Source: Botryosphaeria dothidea (lineage: Eukaryota > Ascomycota > Dothideomycetes > Botryosphaeriales > Botryosphaeriaceae). From it: 64,000 bases of DNA. Under the pieces are notes generated by a model. That model ran no database searches and was not told the DNA's origin. It saw nothing but the letters and a program-made list of their open reading frames with translations. Shown one piece after another: positions 32,201-42,924 of this stretch. Within the stretch, counting starts at the first letter, position 1. Each line of letters starts with the position of its first letter. The stretch lies in NCBI GenBank assembly GCA_011503125.2, contig WWBZ02000016.1, forward strand, positions 2,728,001-2,792,000, read 5' to 3'. The position numbers were made by a program, and so were the translations under genes.

Positions 32201-34345
32201 TTGAAGGTAACCCCAAGGAGCTTGCTGGCCGGAAGATTAGCGAAGATGGCCAGATCTGGAACGATGCCGGCAAGGTCATCGGCCGCGTTGAGCTCATCCC
32301 CGAGGACCAGCGTGAGACTAAGCCTGAGGGACCTTTTGCCGGTCTTGAGGGTCTCCGTGTTGTTGCCGATGGGAACATTGCTGATGAGGACGGGAACATT
32401 GTTGGTCGCATTGTGGATGGTAACCCCAAGCGGCTCATTGGTCTTGCCGTTGACGAGGACGGGGACATTATTGACAAATACGGCAATGTCAAGGGTCACG
32501 CCGAGCCTCTTGAGGATGAGGAAGAAGAGGAACCCGATCTTTCTATCCTCGACAACAAGGTCCTGAACAAGCAGGGCTTCGTCGTTGACGAGAACGGTGT
32601 TCCTTTTGGTCGCCTTGTTGAAGGTAATGTTGCTGAGCTCGCTGGCCGCCGCTGTGACGAGCTGGGTCAGATCCACGGCGACACCGGCAAGGTTGTTGGT
32701 CGCTGCGAGCTGATCCCCGAGAACGAGCGTGTCGCCAAGCCCGAGGGTCCTTTCGCCGGCTTGGAGGGTCTGCGTGTCGTTAAGGATGGTAAGGTCGAGG
32801 ACGCCGATGGTAACGTCGTCGGCGAGATTGTTGAGGGTGATCCCAAGCGCCTCATCGGCAATGCTGTTGATGAGGACGGCGATATCATCGACAAGTACGG
32901 AAATGTCAAGGGCCACGCCGAGCCATGGCAAGAGGAGGAGGAGCAGCCCGAGGACCTCTCTGCCCTGGCTGGCTGCACTGTCAACAAGGCCGGCAACGTT
33001 GTCGACTCTGCTGGTGCCATCATCGGCCGCGTTGCCGAGGGTGACCCTAAGCAGATGATCGGCCGCAAGGTGGATGGCCAAGGCCAGATCTGGGATAACG
33101 CCGGTAACGTCATTGGCCGCGCTGAGCTTGTCAAGGGCGCCGACACCTCCCCTGAGGGTCCCTTCGCTGGTTTCGACAGCATCACAGTCGCCAAAGATGG
33201 CACTGTTGTTACTCCTGATGGCACCATCGTCGGTCGTGTCATTGAGGGTGACGTCAAGAAGCTCGTCGGCCACAAGGTTGACGAGGAGGGCGAGATCGTT
33301 GATAAGAATGGCAATACCATTGGCAAGGCTGAACGCTGGGAGCCCGAAGAGAAGGAGCGCCGCATCAACCCCATGTCCGGCCGCCGCGTCAACAGGGAGG
33401 GTGAGGTCCGTGATGAGGACGGCAATGTCATGGGCCGCCTCACTGCTGGTGACCTCGGCCACTGTGCCGGTCTTGAAGTTGACGACAACGGCTACGTCAT
33501 TGATAATGACGGCAACAAGGTCGGCGAGGTTACCCTCCTAGAGAACATCGTTGAGGAGGAGGAGGAGGAGGGCCCCACCGAAGAGGAGCTCGAGGAGATG
33601 CGCAAGCGCAAGGAGGACGCCGAGCTTGCGGACAAGATGGCAAACATCTGCCAGCAGACTCTGGAGCGTGTCCAGCCCGTGTGCAAGCAGATCACCGAGG
33701 TATGTAATCCCGCGTTCATTTATCCCAGCAACAGTCAGCTAACGCACCCGTCAACAGTACATCGAAGCCGCCGACCGCACCCCTCGCGAAGAGCTCGACG
33801 AGGAGGAGCTTGTCAACAACGTCAAGCCTCTCATCGAAGAGGCTGGCCGCATCCTCCAGGAGTGCAACGGCTCGCTCCGCGGTCTCGACCCTGATGGTCG
33901 CATCGCCGCGCAGGCCAAGGGTCGCGCCGGCACGCGAGAGGCTACGCCCGAGGAGTACAGGCTGGCCGACTGCCTGAAGGAGCTGACGACAACGGTCGTC
34001 ACCACCATCGACAACGCGAAGAAGAAGATTGCCGACATGCCCCATGCCAAGAAGAAGTTGAACCCCCTCTGGGCCCTGCTCACCGAGCCGCTCTTCCAGA
34101 TCATCGCCGCGGTGGGCTTGCTGCTCTCCGGTGTGCTGGGTCTGGTCGGTCGCCTGCTCAACGGCCTCGGCCTCGGCGGCCTCGTCAACGGCCTCCTGGG
34201 TGGCCTTGGCATCAACAAGCTGCTCAGTGGCTTGGGTCTCGGGTCCATCTCTGAGGCCCTGGGCGGCGGGAAGGACAAGAAGAAGAGCGGTGGTGGCGCT
34301 AAGGGCCTGCCGCTCATCGGCGGCATGTTTGGTGGCAAGTCCTAA
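29203..34345 (+). CDS. Large LEA-like protein with 28 DUF3659-type half repeats
   Basis: Two exons (29203-33699, 33758-34345; 58-nt intron, GTATGT/ACAG) give 1,694 residues starting MPSPAAGKTTDTPRTPTKLG. Residues about 60-310 are LEA-like: repeated 11-mer style helices such as AEGAVDEAEDTTEGAVDGAK. Residues about 314-1449 hold 14 tandem double units. Each has a first half of the form LKVNKKGxVLNEDGDxIGELVEGD and a second half INEKGEVLDKDGNVIGRVE, i.e. DUF3659 repeats. In the second part of the array, units opening DLSAL alternate with units opening PFAGLEGL. Short LEA-like insertions (GAQDAAE repeated) break the array near residues 770-825. The C-terminal 245 residues form a helical domain with a Leu/Gly-rich hydrophobic stretch (FQIIAAVGLLLSGVLGLVGR). 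A stress-protective or structural role is inferred from LEA likeness only. Codon use is strongly biased to GAG/GGC/GTC, suggesting high expression. An upstream in-frame ATG at 29101 is a weaker start. Confidence 0.88.
30142..33549 (+). repeat. Tandem array of about 28 DUF3659-type half repeats
   Basis: Coding repeat of roughly 70-95 codons per double unit. Conserved residues are Gly after the first Asn/Lys pair, Asp-Gly/Asp-x-Gly turns, and the endings GxLVEGD (first half) and GNVIGR (second half). DNA identity between units is modest except in the PFAGLEGL and DEDGDIIDKYGNVKGHAEP stretches, which recur nearly unchanged around 32330-32515 and 32745-32930. Confidence 0.85.
30626..30681 (+). 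repeat. 9-nt minisatellite in the LEA-like gene
   Basis: About six copies of gtcgacggt (last ones gtcgatggt) encode a run of Val-Asp-Gly. The period is a multiple of three, so copy-number change keeps the frame. Confidence 0.85.
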
Positions 34346-35975
34346 ATCGGACGCACGTTTGGCTGAATTTGCATGCCGCGCTTGTCGACCCTTTGAGGGT
34401 CACACCAGCGCTTTGAGAGATCTCACGGTTTTCTGTGGGAGGAAGGCCTTGGGGTAATGCAGGGCACTGGTGTGCCGCTCAGGAACCAACAACACACTTT
34501 TTTCTTTTCTGGTATGCTCCTAATTTCTTCTATTTTGTTGGCATGTCACGAAAAAGAAATTTCTTGTTATGAGGTTATGAATTTGTGTATGAATCTAGTT
34601 CCCTTATTTTTTCTCTTCACCGGCGGCTCTTTTATTCCTGTTTTAAGCGCAGTCTGCCTTTTTTTTTTTTAAATTTGTAATACCTTTCTGTCGAGGTTTT
34701 ACGAGTATATGAAGAAGATGCTGCTATGGGAATTTGGTTGTTTTTAGTTGTTGGGTTGTAAGTTGTCATAGTATAGCATAGTTTTAGGTGTATGAACAAA
34801 AATGCTTCGGAACTAGAAACTTGAATACTCTGTGGTTGCTGTGATGTGGGCTCTGCTTATGGGCGATAGGGCAAGGTTGGGCGTCGTGTTATAGTGTGGT
34901 TGCCGGAGACCTGCGGAGCTGAACTCGAGTGCAGATACGAGATCCAAGTGACTTTTTACGTGCAGGGATGTGTGTCGCTTCCCGTTGGTCCAGGCTGTCG
35001 TTAAATAAGGTTTCGCCAAAAGGCCGGTCTAGCCTTCTCAGATACGTGTTGTAGTAGTTAAAGTCTATTTTCGAACACGCGAACACTGGGTGCCTAACGC
35101 AGAATGGCTTACCGAGTCATCCCGCCCGGTTCCGATGACCTGGTTGTAGGTGGTTGTATTTATTCGAAGGTCTGCCAAGAATTCTCACTCAGTACGCACG
35201 GTTTTCCTCTTGGACTGGGGAGCGTGGTACCATGGATTGAGGCTGAGAAGAAGGTTGGAAATATGGTTAGTTTGAGCCTTTGACGTTGACGTTTTGGCTC
35301 CTTTTCATAGTGGCAGCCAACGGCGGCAGCAGGGTTGGTGCGTTTGCATGTACGAGGTCGTAAGGGCATTGGCGCTCCTTTCAGAAGGGTGAGGAATATA
35401 TGGGCTGGAGAAACTTTGTAGCACCGAGTCGGAATGAAGCTGATGCCGGCTTTGAACGTGTGCGTGTCGTCCTTATGTTTCCTTCCTGCTGTTACTAAAA
35501 GTGAAGGCAGGTTGCTTGGCGTTGTTATACCATGACCATGAAATACGACCTTCTCTGCCAAGACTCTCCCGGCTTCTCGTCACAGGGTTATACCTGTGCA
35601 GAAGATACGTTGCGGCAGATGTCCATTGACGTCCGAACCGGGCATATCCGTCAGATACGCGGTCAGCTCGCGTCTTGCCTTTTCAGGCAAGATGATGTCT
35701 CGGGAGGTAGGTGGACAATTCTTAATAGGTGTTGCAAGCCACGGAGCCTCTTTTCCCGCCACAAGAGTGGTTGGTATGCTTGGCGCTTTCGGCTGGCAGT
35801 ATTTAGTGTACGAAGGGGACCCGCTCTTGCGTCTTGTTTTCCTGTCTTCTACTTGGCAGTACCTTCTTGTTCTTCTTGCTGTCTCTTACCACGTGGAAAC
35901 CTCTCCTGGTGAAGGATAAGAACGTTGAACTAGTGTGCCAAGGCAGCCGGTACATCATAGAAAGAAAGGGAAATC
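34346..35975. other. Intergenic: 3' UTR of the LEA-like gene and promoter of a small gene
   Basis: 1.6 kb. T-rich DNA at 34490-34680, including a run of ten T, fits a 3' UTR and polyadenylation region. From about 34800 to 35970 only short ORFs are present on both strands, none with domains or convincing splice partners. Confidence 0.45.
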
Positions 35976-36498
35976 ATGTCTTCAGGGAGCGTTGCAAGCG
36001 CAGCCGCGGCATCCGGCAAGAATATGCAGACCATGGTGAGTAGTGGCATGTAATCAAAGGAGCTATTTGATTTCCCTCTGCTAACTCCTGCCGCCGTGTT
36101 GAAAGGTATCTTTGCAGAGCCGCTACTGGAATGCCCGGCGATATGGGCCACAGGCTTCAACCCCGTGAGTAGACAAAAAGCGCCCTTTGGACCTTCCTCC
36201 ATTGACTTGAGAGTACCCAGGACGGCATCGCAAACGCTTTCCGCTCACACGGCTGCGAGAATGGCACCGAGTTCAGAGTCTGCTCAACAGAAAATGAACA
36301 GACCGCGTCTGGATCCGGATCTGGTGCCGCTGATGGCCACGTCTCGCAGGTTTCAGGACCTGATTGGCGGTGCTGATATGGATCGGAATGGGAACGTATG
36401 TGACCTCGTTTGAGAAGAAAATGTTTCCCGGGTCAGGAGTTTTGGCTATAGAAATATTGAACGCCTGTCGATTGCAGCGTTATCCAACTTTTGCATGA
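35976..36498 (+). CDS. Small protein of unknown function, four exons
   Basis: The model is exons 35976-36035, 36106-36164, 36221-36395 and 36478-36498, giving 104 residues: MSSGSVASAAAASGKNMQTM, then VSLQSRYWNARRYGPQAS, then a region with SAHTAARMAPSSESAQQ and SRRFQDLIGGADMDRNGN, ending RYPTFA. Donors GTGAGT, GTGAGT and GTATGT and acceptors AAAG (or TTGCAG 12 nt later), CCAG and GCAG all fit, with CTAAC branch-like sequences in intron 1. Supporting signs are that three introns join four short open pieces in phase and that the last exon removes a stop reached by reading through. I do not recognise the family and see no signal peptide. It is convergent with the FAD oxidoreductase pseudogene 40 bp away. 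Confidence 0.5.
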
Positions 36499-36538
36499 TG
36501 ACCAACTTCGTAAGATTCGTACATTCAAGGGCTTTGGT

Positions 36539-38787
36539 CTACTGCTTCGGACACAAGCGGCCGTTCTGCGTCGGATAGTACTCAATCTGGCCGGTGACAT
36601 ACCAATCCTCAGACCCCACAGCCGTCGGAGCATACAGCAAGCCCCAAGGGTCAACCTCCTGCTTCAGCGCATATAGCCTCTCATAATTGTCCCCGTAGAA
36701 CGAATGCTGGAAGCCCGGCTCGTTGACATCGGCCTCGCTCATGTACGCGCCCGCGCCGGGCGACACGTCCCTCCAGATCTGCAGCTGCTCCGTGAGCCGC
36801 CTATTCGCGGCCGCGACGCCAGCGGGCGCCGCATCGGCCGCCCACACGGCGCCCAGCATGGCGTGGCACAGCGCCTCGCGCCACGCCGCGTTGACGGCGT
36901 TGTCCTGGCTGACGGACGGGTTGGGCGCGGCGCGGACGTTGTAGCCGATGGTCATGCCGGCGGCACCGGCCCAATTGGCACGCGGGAAGAGGCGCGAGCC
37001 CGTGTGGTAGGTCCACGTCCCGACGACCTCGGTGGAGGCGGGGAAGGTGGTTTCGAGAGCGCTGAGGACGCCGTCGTAGACGCTGTAGACGGGGTTCTGG
37101 ACGCCGATGCCGAGGGCGGTGAGGGCGGCGAAGAAGGGCGCGTGGAAGGCTTCCAATTGCGCGGATGTCATGTTGTTGGCCCATAGGGGGTTCACGGCCA
37201 GGCTGCAGGTGGTGGTGTTGGTGCAGCTTATGGTGTAGTAAGTGTACATGCCGGCGTCGGCATATGAGGGGAAGGTGGCAAAAAAGGCGTCGATGCCAGA
37301 CCAGAAAGTAGCGTTGCTGACAGAGGCACTCGTAGAAAAGCTGTAGGTGAGTGTGCTGACAGGCAACTTGGGGTATGCGCGGATCACCAAAGAAGTGACG
37401 ATGCCATAGGTGCTGCCACCTCCTCCCCGAAGAGCCCGGAATTGGTGTTCTCGACAACCGAGACAAACGTGCCGTTGGGCAGGACGACTTCCAGCGCCAA
37501 TACTTGATCCGCAGCCATGCCATACTGCGAAAACAAGGGTGAGTGTCCACCACCCGCAATGTAACCTCCCCCAAGGCCGACAGTCTAAGAATTGCTTTAG
37601 TAAAAATGACAGCTGTATGATGTTTAGATTTCAGCATGTGTGCTCACTCTGGCGATACCTCCGACAACGTGTAGGTTCAATGCATCAGCAGCCTCGTATA
37701 CCTGAAGAGTCTCAACACCAGCCCCAATCTTGAGGGCGGGACCGGAATTTCCACCACTCGTGTAGCTTGGAATATGCTGAATGTCATTCAAATGGTGTGT
37801 CCAGATGGATAGAGCGCCGGCGCCGGTGCTTTTGGCATCGAAGTCGTGTCCTTTGTTTTTGACAATAAGACGGAGAATTCGGTTGCGGGCAAAATTGACA
37901 GCCAGCTGGATCTTAGCGACAGATGTGACATTAACAACATAAGACGGATAGCCGCCGAGGATGCAATTGGCGTCCGGGCGTGCATCGGATGGTGGCACGC
38001 AAGTAACGCCCTCGAAGAGGGGGAAATCAATACCAGTAGGGTCATCGGCTCTGTGGCGGCAGGCATAAGCGGGGTTGGTATGGGACAGAGATTTATATGA
38101 TGCAGTGATATTGTTCAACGTGGCGGACAAGTGAGCAAAAGGGACTCTACGCACTGAAACTGAGGACTGTTCCAATTTGCAGTGACGCTTGCGCACTTTG
38201 CTGCATCATACTGGGGCCAGTCTCGGTAGCATACGGCCGCAGCAGGTATTGATTGGATAAGAGCACCATCCAGTAACAGATCAAGAAAGGACCACTCGGT
38301 CTTTGAGGGCCAGTATGCATCGCCCGGCAACGACTTACACGTAGCCACGGAACCCTTTGTGGCGGCCGTCGTATTGCTAAAGCCAAACAGTGACACTTCA
38401 GATAGATTCAGACTAGTGAGAATCTCTTTGGTGAGCTGAGCCGATTCGAAAAGGAAGTAATCTACGTCCAAGTCGGTTGAGTCGGCAGCCACGGTTTCTA
38501 CGGCCGGGCCTATCGTTGTGTTGGTAGCAACAACTATGCACATATACGTCAGAATAAGCTTCTGAATCCAACAAAAGCGGCAATAGTAGGTGTTGTGTCA
38601 GCCAAGAGCATGAGTGTGGGTGGGTAAGAAGACCAAGAGGCAAGCGACGGCAGTGCCTCTTTCAACATGCACACATACCGACAGGTTCATTACCATCTTG
38701 AATTTTCTGTGCATTCGCCCAGTTCTGTAGCGGCAAGAGCCCCGCCAATAACAAAACCGAGCCGGCTGTGGTGAGTAGTGAAAGCAT
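36539..38787 (-). pseudogene. Secreted FAD-linked oxidoreductase (PCMH/BBE type) with a frameshift
   Basis: Exons on the reverse strand: 38787-38679, 38533-38155, 38050-37648 and 37584-36539. Exon 1 encodes a signal peptide (MLSLLTTAGSVLLLAGLLPL, cleavage near ANA-QK). Exon 3 has the FAD-binding PCMH region with NKGHDF, whose His is the usual covalent flavin site, and [16 protein letters not shown] follows in exon 4. The C-terminal BBE domain is present (YGDNYERLYALKQEVDPWG). In exon 4 the frame of [14 protein letters not shown] must change at about 37438-37445 to reach the family motif [20 protein letters not shown]; exon 4 is 1,046 nt, one base short of a whole number of codons. Read straight, the protein would stop after about 365 residues and lose the substrate and BBE domains. 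Members oxidise alcohols, sugars or alkaloid-like substrates outside the cell. Either a decayed gene or a one-base assembly error; the rest is well conserved. Confidence 0.75.
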
Positions 38788-39228
38788 CAGATGAGATGTT
38801 GATACAGCAGGGCGGCGGAGGGACAAATGTTTAAAGGATGCGAATGCCGAACCTTCCCCCTCCGTCTTTTCCGCTCGCACCTGCCATGTGTATATTCAAT
38901 ATTGCTGTATGCATGATCAAATCCCAGCAACCCCACAGTGAATGGATCGGGGGGCGAAATTGATTGGCTCGAAGTTGTTCGACTACGATAAACGAGGAAA
39001 AATCAACCCATCATCACGGGGGCGTGCGACCAGCCGTGAAGCCTAGACCCGGATAATTCGTTGAAGTGGCAAAAAGTCCAAGATTCGGGTGCGCTGTGTG
39101 GAGGACTTTCTGTTTAGATATGTGACGCTTTCGAACACCGCCATGTCTCCGATTCTCATCAAGCATTCATACTACGCTCATGTTGTCAGTGGAAACGCTC
39201 TCTTTGGGTCAACGGCATGCCACAATAC
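38788..39228. promoter_or_regulatory. Intergenic: promoter of the FAD oxidoreductase and 3' flank of the aldehyde dehydrogenase
   Basis: 441 bp. The aldehyde dehydrogenase (leftward) ends at 39229 and the FAD gene (leftward) starts at 38787, so this is its upstream region. No clear element was recognised. Confidence 0.45.
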
Positions 39229-41015
39229 TCACTTGATATGGACAGTCTTGGTGTCCAGGTACGCCAACAGCCCCTGGAATCCCAACTCCCGGCCCTGTCC
39301 ACTTTGCTTCCAGCCACCAAAAGGGGTTTGAGGGTTTGGAGAAAAGCTCGAATTGACGCCGACGGTACCAGCCTCAAGCTTTGAAGACACGCGAAGAGCC
39401 CGCGAGATCGAGCTGGTGTAAAGTGTAGCTGTTTTGGATACAAGAATCAGCAAACCTATCCCCAACATTCCGTTGGAGAATAGAAAAATAATCGCAAGGG
39501 TGGAATCAACTCACCGGACAGACCGTACTCGGTATCATTCGCCAACTCGACCGCCTCCTCCTCCGTCTCGAACGTCCTCACCGTGCTCACCGGCCCGAAA
39601 ATCTCATCCCGCCAAATCTCCGCGCCGGGCTTCGGGTTGACAAAAATGGTCGGCTCGACGTACAGCCCCTTCTCGCCGACCCTGCCGCCGCCCGTCAAGA
39701 TGTCCGCCTCGCCCCTCCCGCGCTCGATGAAGCCCATGACGCGCTCGAACTGCGCCCGATCCGCCAGCGGGCCCAGCCGCAGCAGCGGGTCCTCGAGCGC
39801 GCCCGGGTCGCGCATGCCCGCGGCGGCGCCCTCGAACGCGGCCTTCAGCCGGCCCACGAACGCGTCCGCCACGGCCGCGTGCACGAACGTGCGCGACGCC
39901 GCGATGCAGACCTGCCCGCTGTTCAGCAGGAACCCGCGCGAGCAGTGCGCGACGGCGTTGTCCAGGTCCGCGTCGTCGAAGACCAGCGCCGGCGACTTGC
40001 CGCCGAGCTCGAGCGTCACGCGCTTCATGTTGGACGCCGTCGCGGCGGCCTGGATCCGGCGCCCCGTCGCGGCGGAGCCGGTGAAGGAGATTTTGGCGAC
40101 GCGCGGGTGGTGCGCGAGGAGCGAGCCCGTGGTGCCGGGGCCGGACACGATGTTGATGACGCCCGGCGGGAAGCCCGCTTGGGCGACGAGGTCGCCGAGG
40201 GCGAGCAGCCCCAGGGGCGCTTTTTCGGACGGCTTGTAGATGACGGTGTTGCCGGCGGCGATGGCGGGGGCGACTTTCCAGGCGAAGGTGCTTTACACGC
40301 ATATTCGTCAACACCTATTTCCTCCAGAGGGATGGGAGAGGGGGATAATTACGTCGCGCTGGCGTTCCACGCGCCGATGCACGCGCACACGCCCAGCGGC
40401 TCGTAGCGCACGATGCGATACGTGCCGTCCTCCTCCGGGAAGGTTTGGCCCGCGATCTTGTCCGCCCACCCGGCGTAGTAGCGCCAGGTGTCGACGCTCC
40501 ACCGCACCATCAGCCCGCTGACCATGGCCGGCTGGCCCATCGCGAGCGTCTCGAGCTGCCCGAGCTCGTCGGCCTGGGCTTCCATCAGGTCTGCGAACTT
40601 GTGCATCACGGCGGCGCGCTGCTTGGCGGTGAAGTTGCGCCAGGGGCCGGTTTTGAAGCTGTGGTGGAGGTGATGGTCAGTGAAAGCCAATCTGTCATTG
40701 AAGGCAGGAGGAGGGGTAACAGCTGTGAGGATTGATTGTTGGTCTGTTGCTGGGGTGGAGAGCGGTTCCTTACGCTGCGCGAGCGCTGTCTACAGCGGCG
40801 TCGACGTCTGCTTGACCGGCAATGGGGATGGCGGGATGCAGGACGGATTCGTCATGGGGATTGTGGAGCGGGAAAGTCTCCCCGGATTTCGCATCGACAT
40901 ACTGTAGGATTCATCAGTGAAAAGATCAAATAAAAGATCAAGGGTGTTGTAGCATCACCTCATTGTTGATGAAGAGCTGCGTCTTGAAAGACGTGGGAGC
41001 TCCGTTGGACGCCAT
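39229..41015 (-). CDS. NAD(P)-dependent aldehyde dehydrogenase
   Basis: Five exons on the reverse strand (41015-40959, 40901-40774, 40658-40353, 40290-39515, 39428-39229) give 488 residues, the normal ALDH length. Introns are 57, 115, 62 and 86 nt. The cofactor-binding motif FTGSAATGRRIQ, the general-base block VTLELGGKSP (Glu near residue 256) and the catalytic Cys in NSGQVCIAAS (near 290) are all present, as are the DEIFGPVSTVRTF and NPQTPFGGWKQSG motifs. It oxidises an aldehyde to the acid; the sequence does not fix the substrate. No targeting signal is seen, so it is probably cytosolic. The stop codon TGA overlaps a GTGAGT donor-like sequence, so a short alternative C-terminal exon is possible. 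The next gene downstream on the same strand is the FAD oxidoreductase, which could produce an aldehyde, but they are not tightly spaced. Confidence 0.93.
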
Positions 41016-42096
41016 TTTCACGAGCTATTGCAGGTCTTAAAGGGAGCTTGTAAGCGGAGAAGGACAGTGACCATACGACAACAGCGAGAAACCTTTATGG
41101 AAAAACTGGCGGTATATAACCCCGCGGCGGGGAAGGGTCTGAGCACATGCCGCATCAGTGAGAGAGTACAAAGTAAGCACTTACGGACTAGAGCCTGCAG
41201 ACAATGCTTCTCCCCTGCCTGCACTGGAACCGTGGCAGTCTTGGAACATTGCGTAAGCGTGCATATTAAAGCTAGACACAGCAGAACCGCCATGATTGTG
41301 GTCAATGGCCCGTATTTCCCAAGCCTCGATTTGCTGATTGACCTATGACCGTCGCGATTGAAGACGCTGCAATAACCCGAGAGGTTGGTATCACTGGCCG
41401 TGATGCAACGCCCGTAAGCAGTGGAGAACCAGGGACTCCTACTGGTGCCTGGTGGTTCAGAGAGGCTGCAATATCATGCATTAGTGCTACATGTGTCGTT
41501 GGCGTTGGAAGGACGAGCCGCCGAGAGTGCGGGGCACTACTAGGGATCCCGGAAACGGCGTCTTAACCGCTGCACTCGCGCAGCAGCTTGCCGCCACTCT
41601 TCTCACTAATCATTCCTTAGTACGTACAACTGGTTAGCAAAGGCATTCCATCCCCGGTGCAGATCATTCTCATCGCATGGATTGGAAGCGAACAAGTGGA
41701 CTCACAGTTGTTTACGCGTCTATGCGTAGCTCATCCTCCAGAAAGTAAACTACTGCTCCAGAAGACGGTCTTTTGAACACAACGACAGTTGAAAAAAGGC
41801 GGCGACCTGCCTCAAAGGCAGATATCACCCGTCAGAAGTGTCCAAGTGGGCGTCTCCGATGATTAGCGCTTACTCATCCAACGCCATGTTCCGCATCCAG
41901 AACCTGTTCACCAAGTGGACCCATAAAAGAAATGGCTTGAGTTGAGAAAAATAGCGCGCACTTGGAGGCTGTTCAATCCCGCTGTACCTGCCCCGAATTG
42001 AAGTTCTTCGCTCTGCGCGATGGATGGCGGCCGTGTTGGAGAAGTGCGTTGAACGTGAGTAGGCTAATTGAAGGAAGAACTCCAGGGTAGTCTACA
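41016..42096. promoter_or_regulatory. Intergenic: promoter of the aldehyde dehydrogenase and 3' flank of the kinase/RhoGAP locus
   Basis: 1.1 kb. Apart from the TATA and CreA-like element near 41108-41133, only short ORFs occur. The part from 41570 to 42090 is A/T-richer and could be relict sequence of the decayed neighbour, but shows no protein similarity I can name. Confidence 0.45.
41108..41133 (-). promoter_or_regulatory. TATA box and palindromic GC element upstream of the aldehyde dehydrogenase
   Basis: About 95-105 bp upstream of the start codon the reverse strand has ggttatatacc, a symmetrical TATA element. Directly next to it is ccccgcggcgggg. The two ends, gcgggg and its complement, each match the 6-bp CreA/Cre1 carbon-catabolite repressor consensus SYGGRG in opposite orientation. 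Fungal aldehyde dehydrogenases of ethanol use are known CreA targets; the link here is inference from position and sequence. Confidence 0.45.
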
Positions 42097-42924
42097 TCAG
42101 TGAGGTGGCGCATCCGCTTCTTCCTCGCCCAAATTGGGCAGGCCATGGACCAGCTTTTCCAGGTTCTCAATAGGAAATTCAATGACGGCGTGACTGAGGC
42201 GGTTTTCTGCATGGCTACCTTTATGGGCCGGAAAGGATAGCATCCAGGGCTGGAATGTGGCGATGAACCCGACTTTAGGCAATCGGTAAAGGTCACTCCT
42301 CCTTAAGGCCAGTGCTGCGAGCTGCAAGATGCAAAGAAACAGTGATGAGCTCCACGGGGGTAGTTCCATGAGTAATTTGCGGTAGATTTCTATCGCCAAT
42401 TCGGCATCCAGACCAGTCGGCGGTAATACCACAAACGGAAACTTCGTGGCCTGTCTCTTACGAAGCGGTTCTCGTAAAGATTCATAGAGCTCTTGCGGGA
42501 TAATGGGTTCTGGCAATTGATCCACATAGAGTTGGAGGAGGCCTCCAAACCAGTATGAGGAACCCATGTGGCGTTCATTGCAGTGTTTGCCGTAGCCATT
42601 AGGATCGTCAAACGTGTTCCGAAGATCTACGGGTTTCTCTTCTTTCATGGTTGGTCTCTCATAGATGATTCTTTCCCACATAACATCTGGTTTTCGCCTT
42701 CAGTCAGTTCTTTGCTCCTGATCTAAGGCGATGAGGCAGGAATACCGCTTTCTTTCAGGCGTTCCGCACATTTTGCCACGGCGACAGGGACTTTCCCATG
42801 AAGATAAGCATTGCCGGATTGGCCACGGAGGACGATTTTGCTATATGCGTAGCTGATGCTTTCCTTGACCGGAACACCAAAGACGCCTGGCGGAGGCGGC
42901 GTGGAGGAGGCTATCGTGACCATG
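42097..42924 (-). pseudogene. RhoGAP domain remnant (SAC7/BAG7-like), frameshifted, downstream of the kinase domain
   Basis: Two reverse-strand frames carry RhoGAP sequence. The frame ending at 42723 reads TPPPPGVFGVPVKESISYAY and GKVPVAVAKCAERLKESG, matching the start of fungal SAC7-type RhoGAP domains (FGVPLxxSI, VPVVVAKCGxFLKE). The frame 42681-42097 reads DLRNTFDDPNGYGK, then LQLYVDQLPEPIIPQELYES and, to the end, LAIEIYRKLLMELPPW...VGFIATFQPWMLSFPAHKGS, matching the second half. Between them the expected GxxRLSG arginine-finger motif cannot be read in any one frame. The first frame joins the kinase ORF by a single-base shift at about 42925, with no splice sites that could explain it. RhoGAP domains switch off Rho GTPases; this copy is probably inactive. 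Confidence 0.7.
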
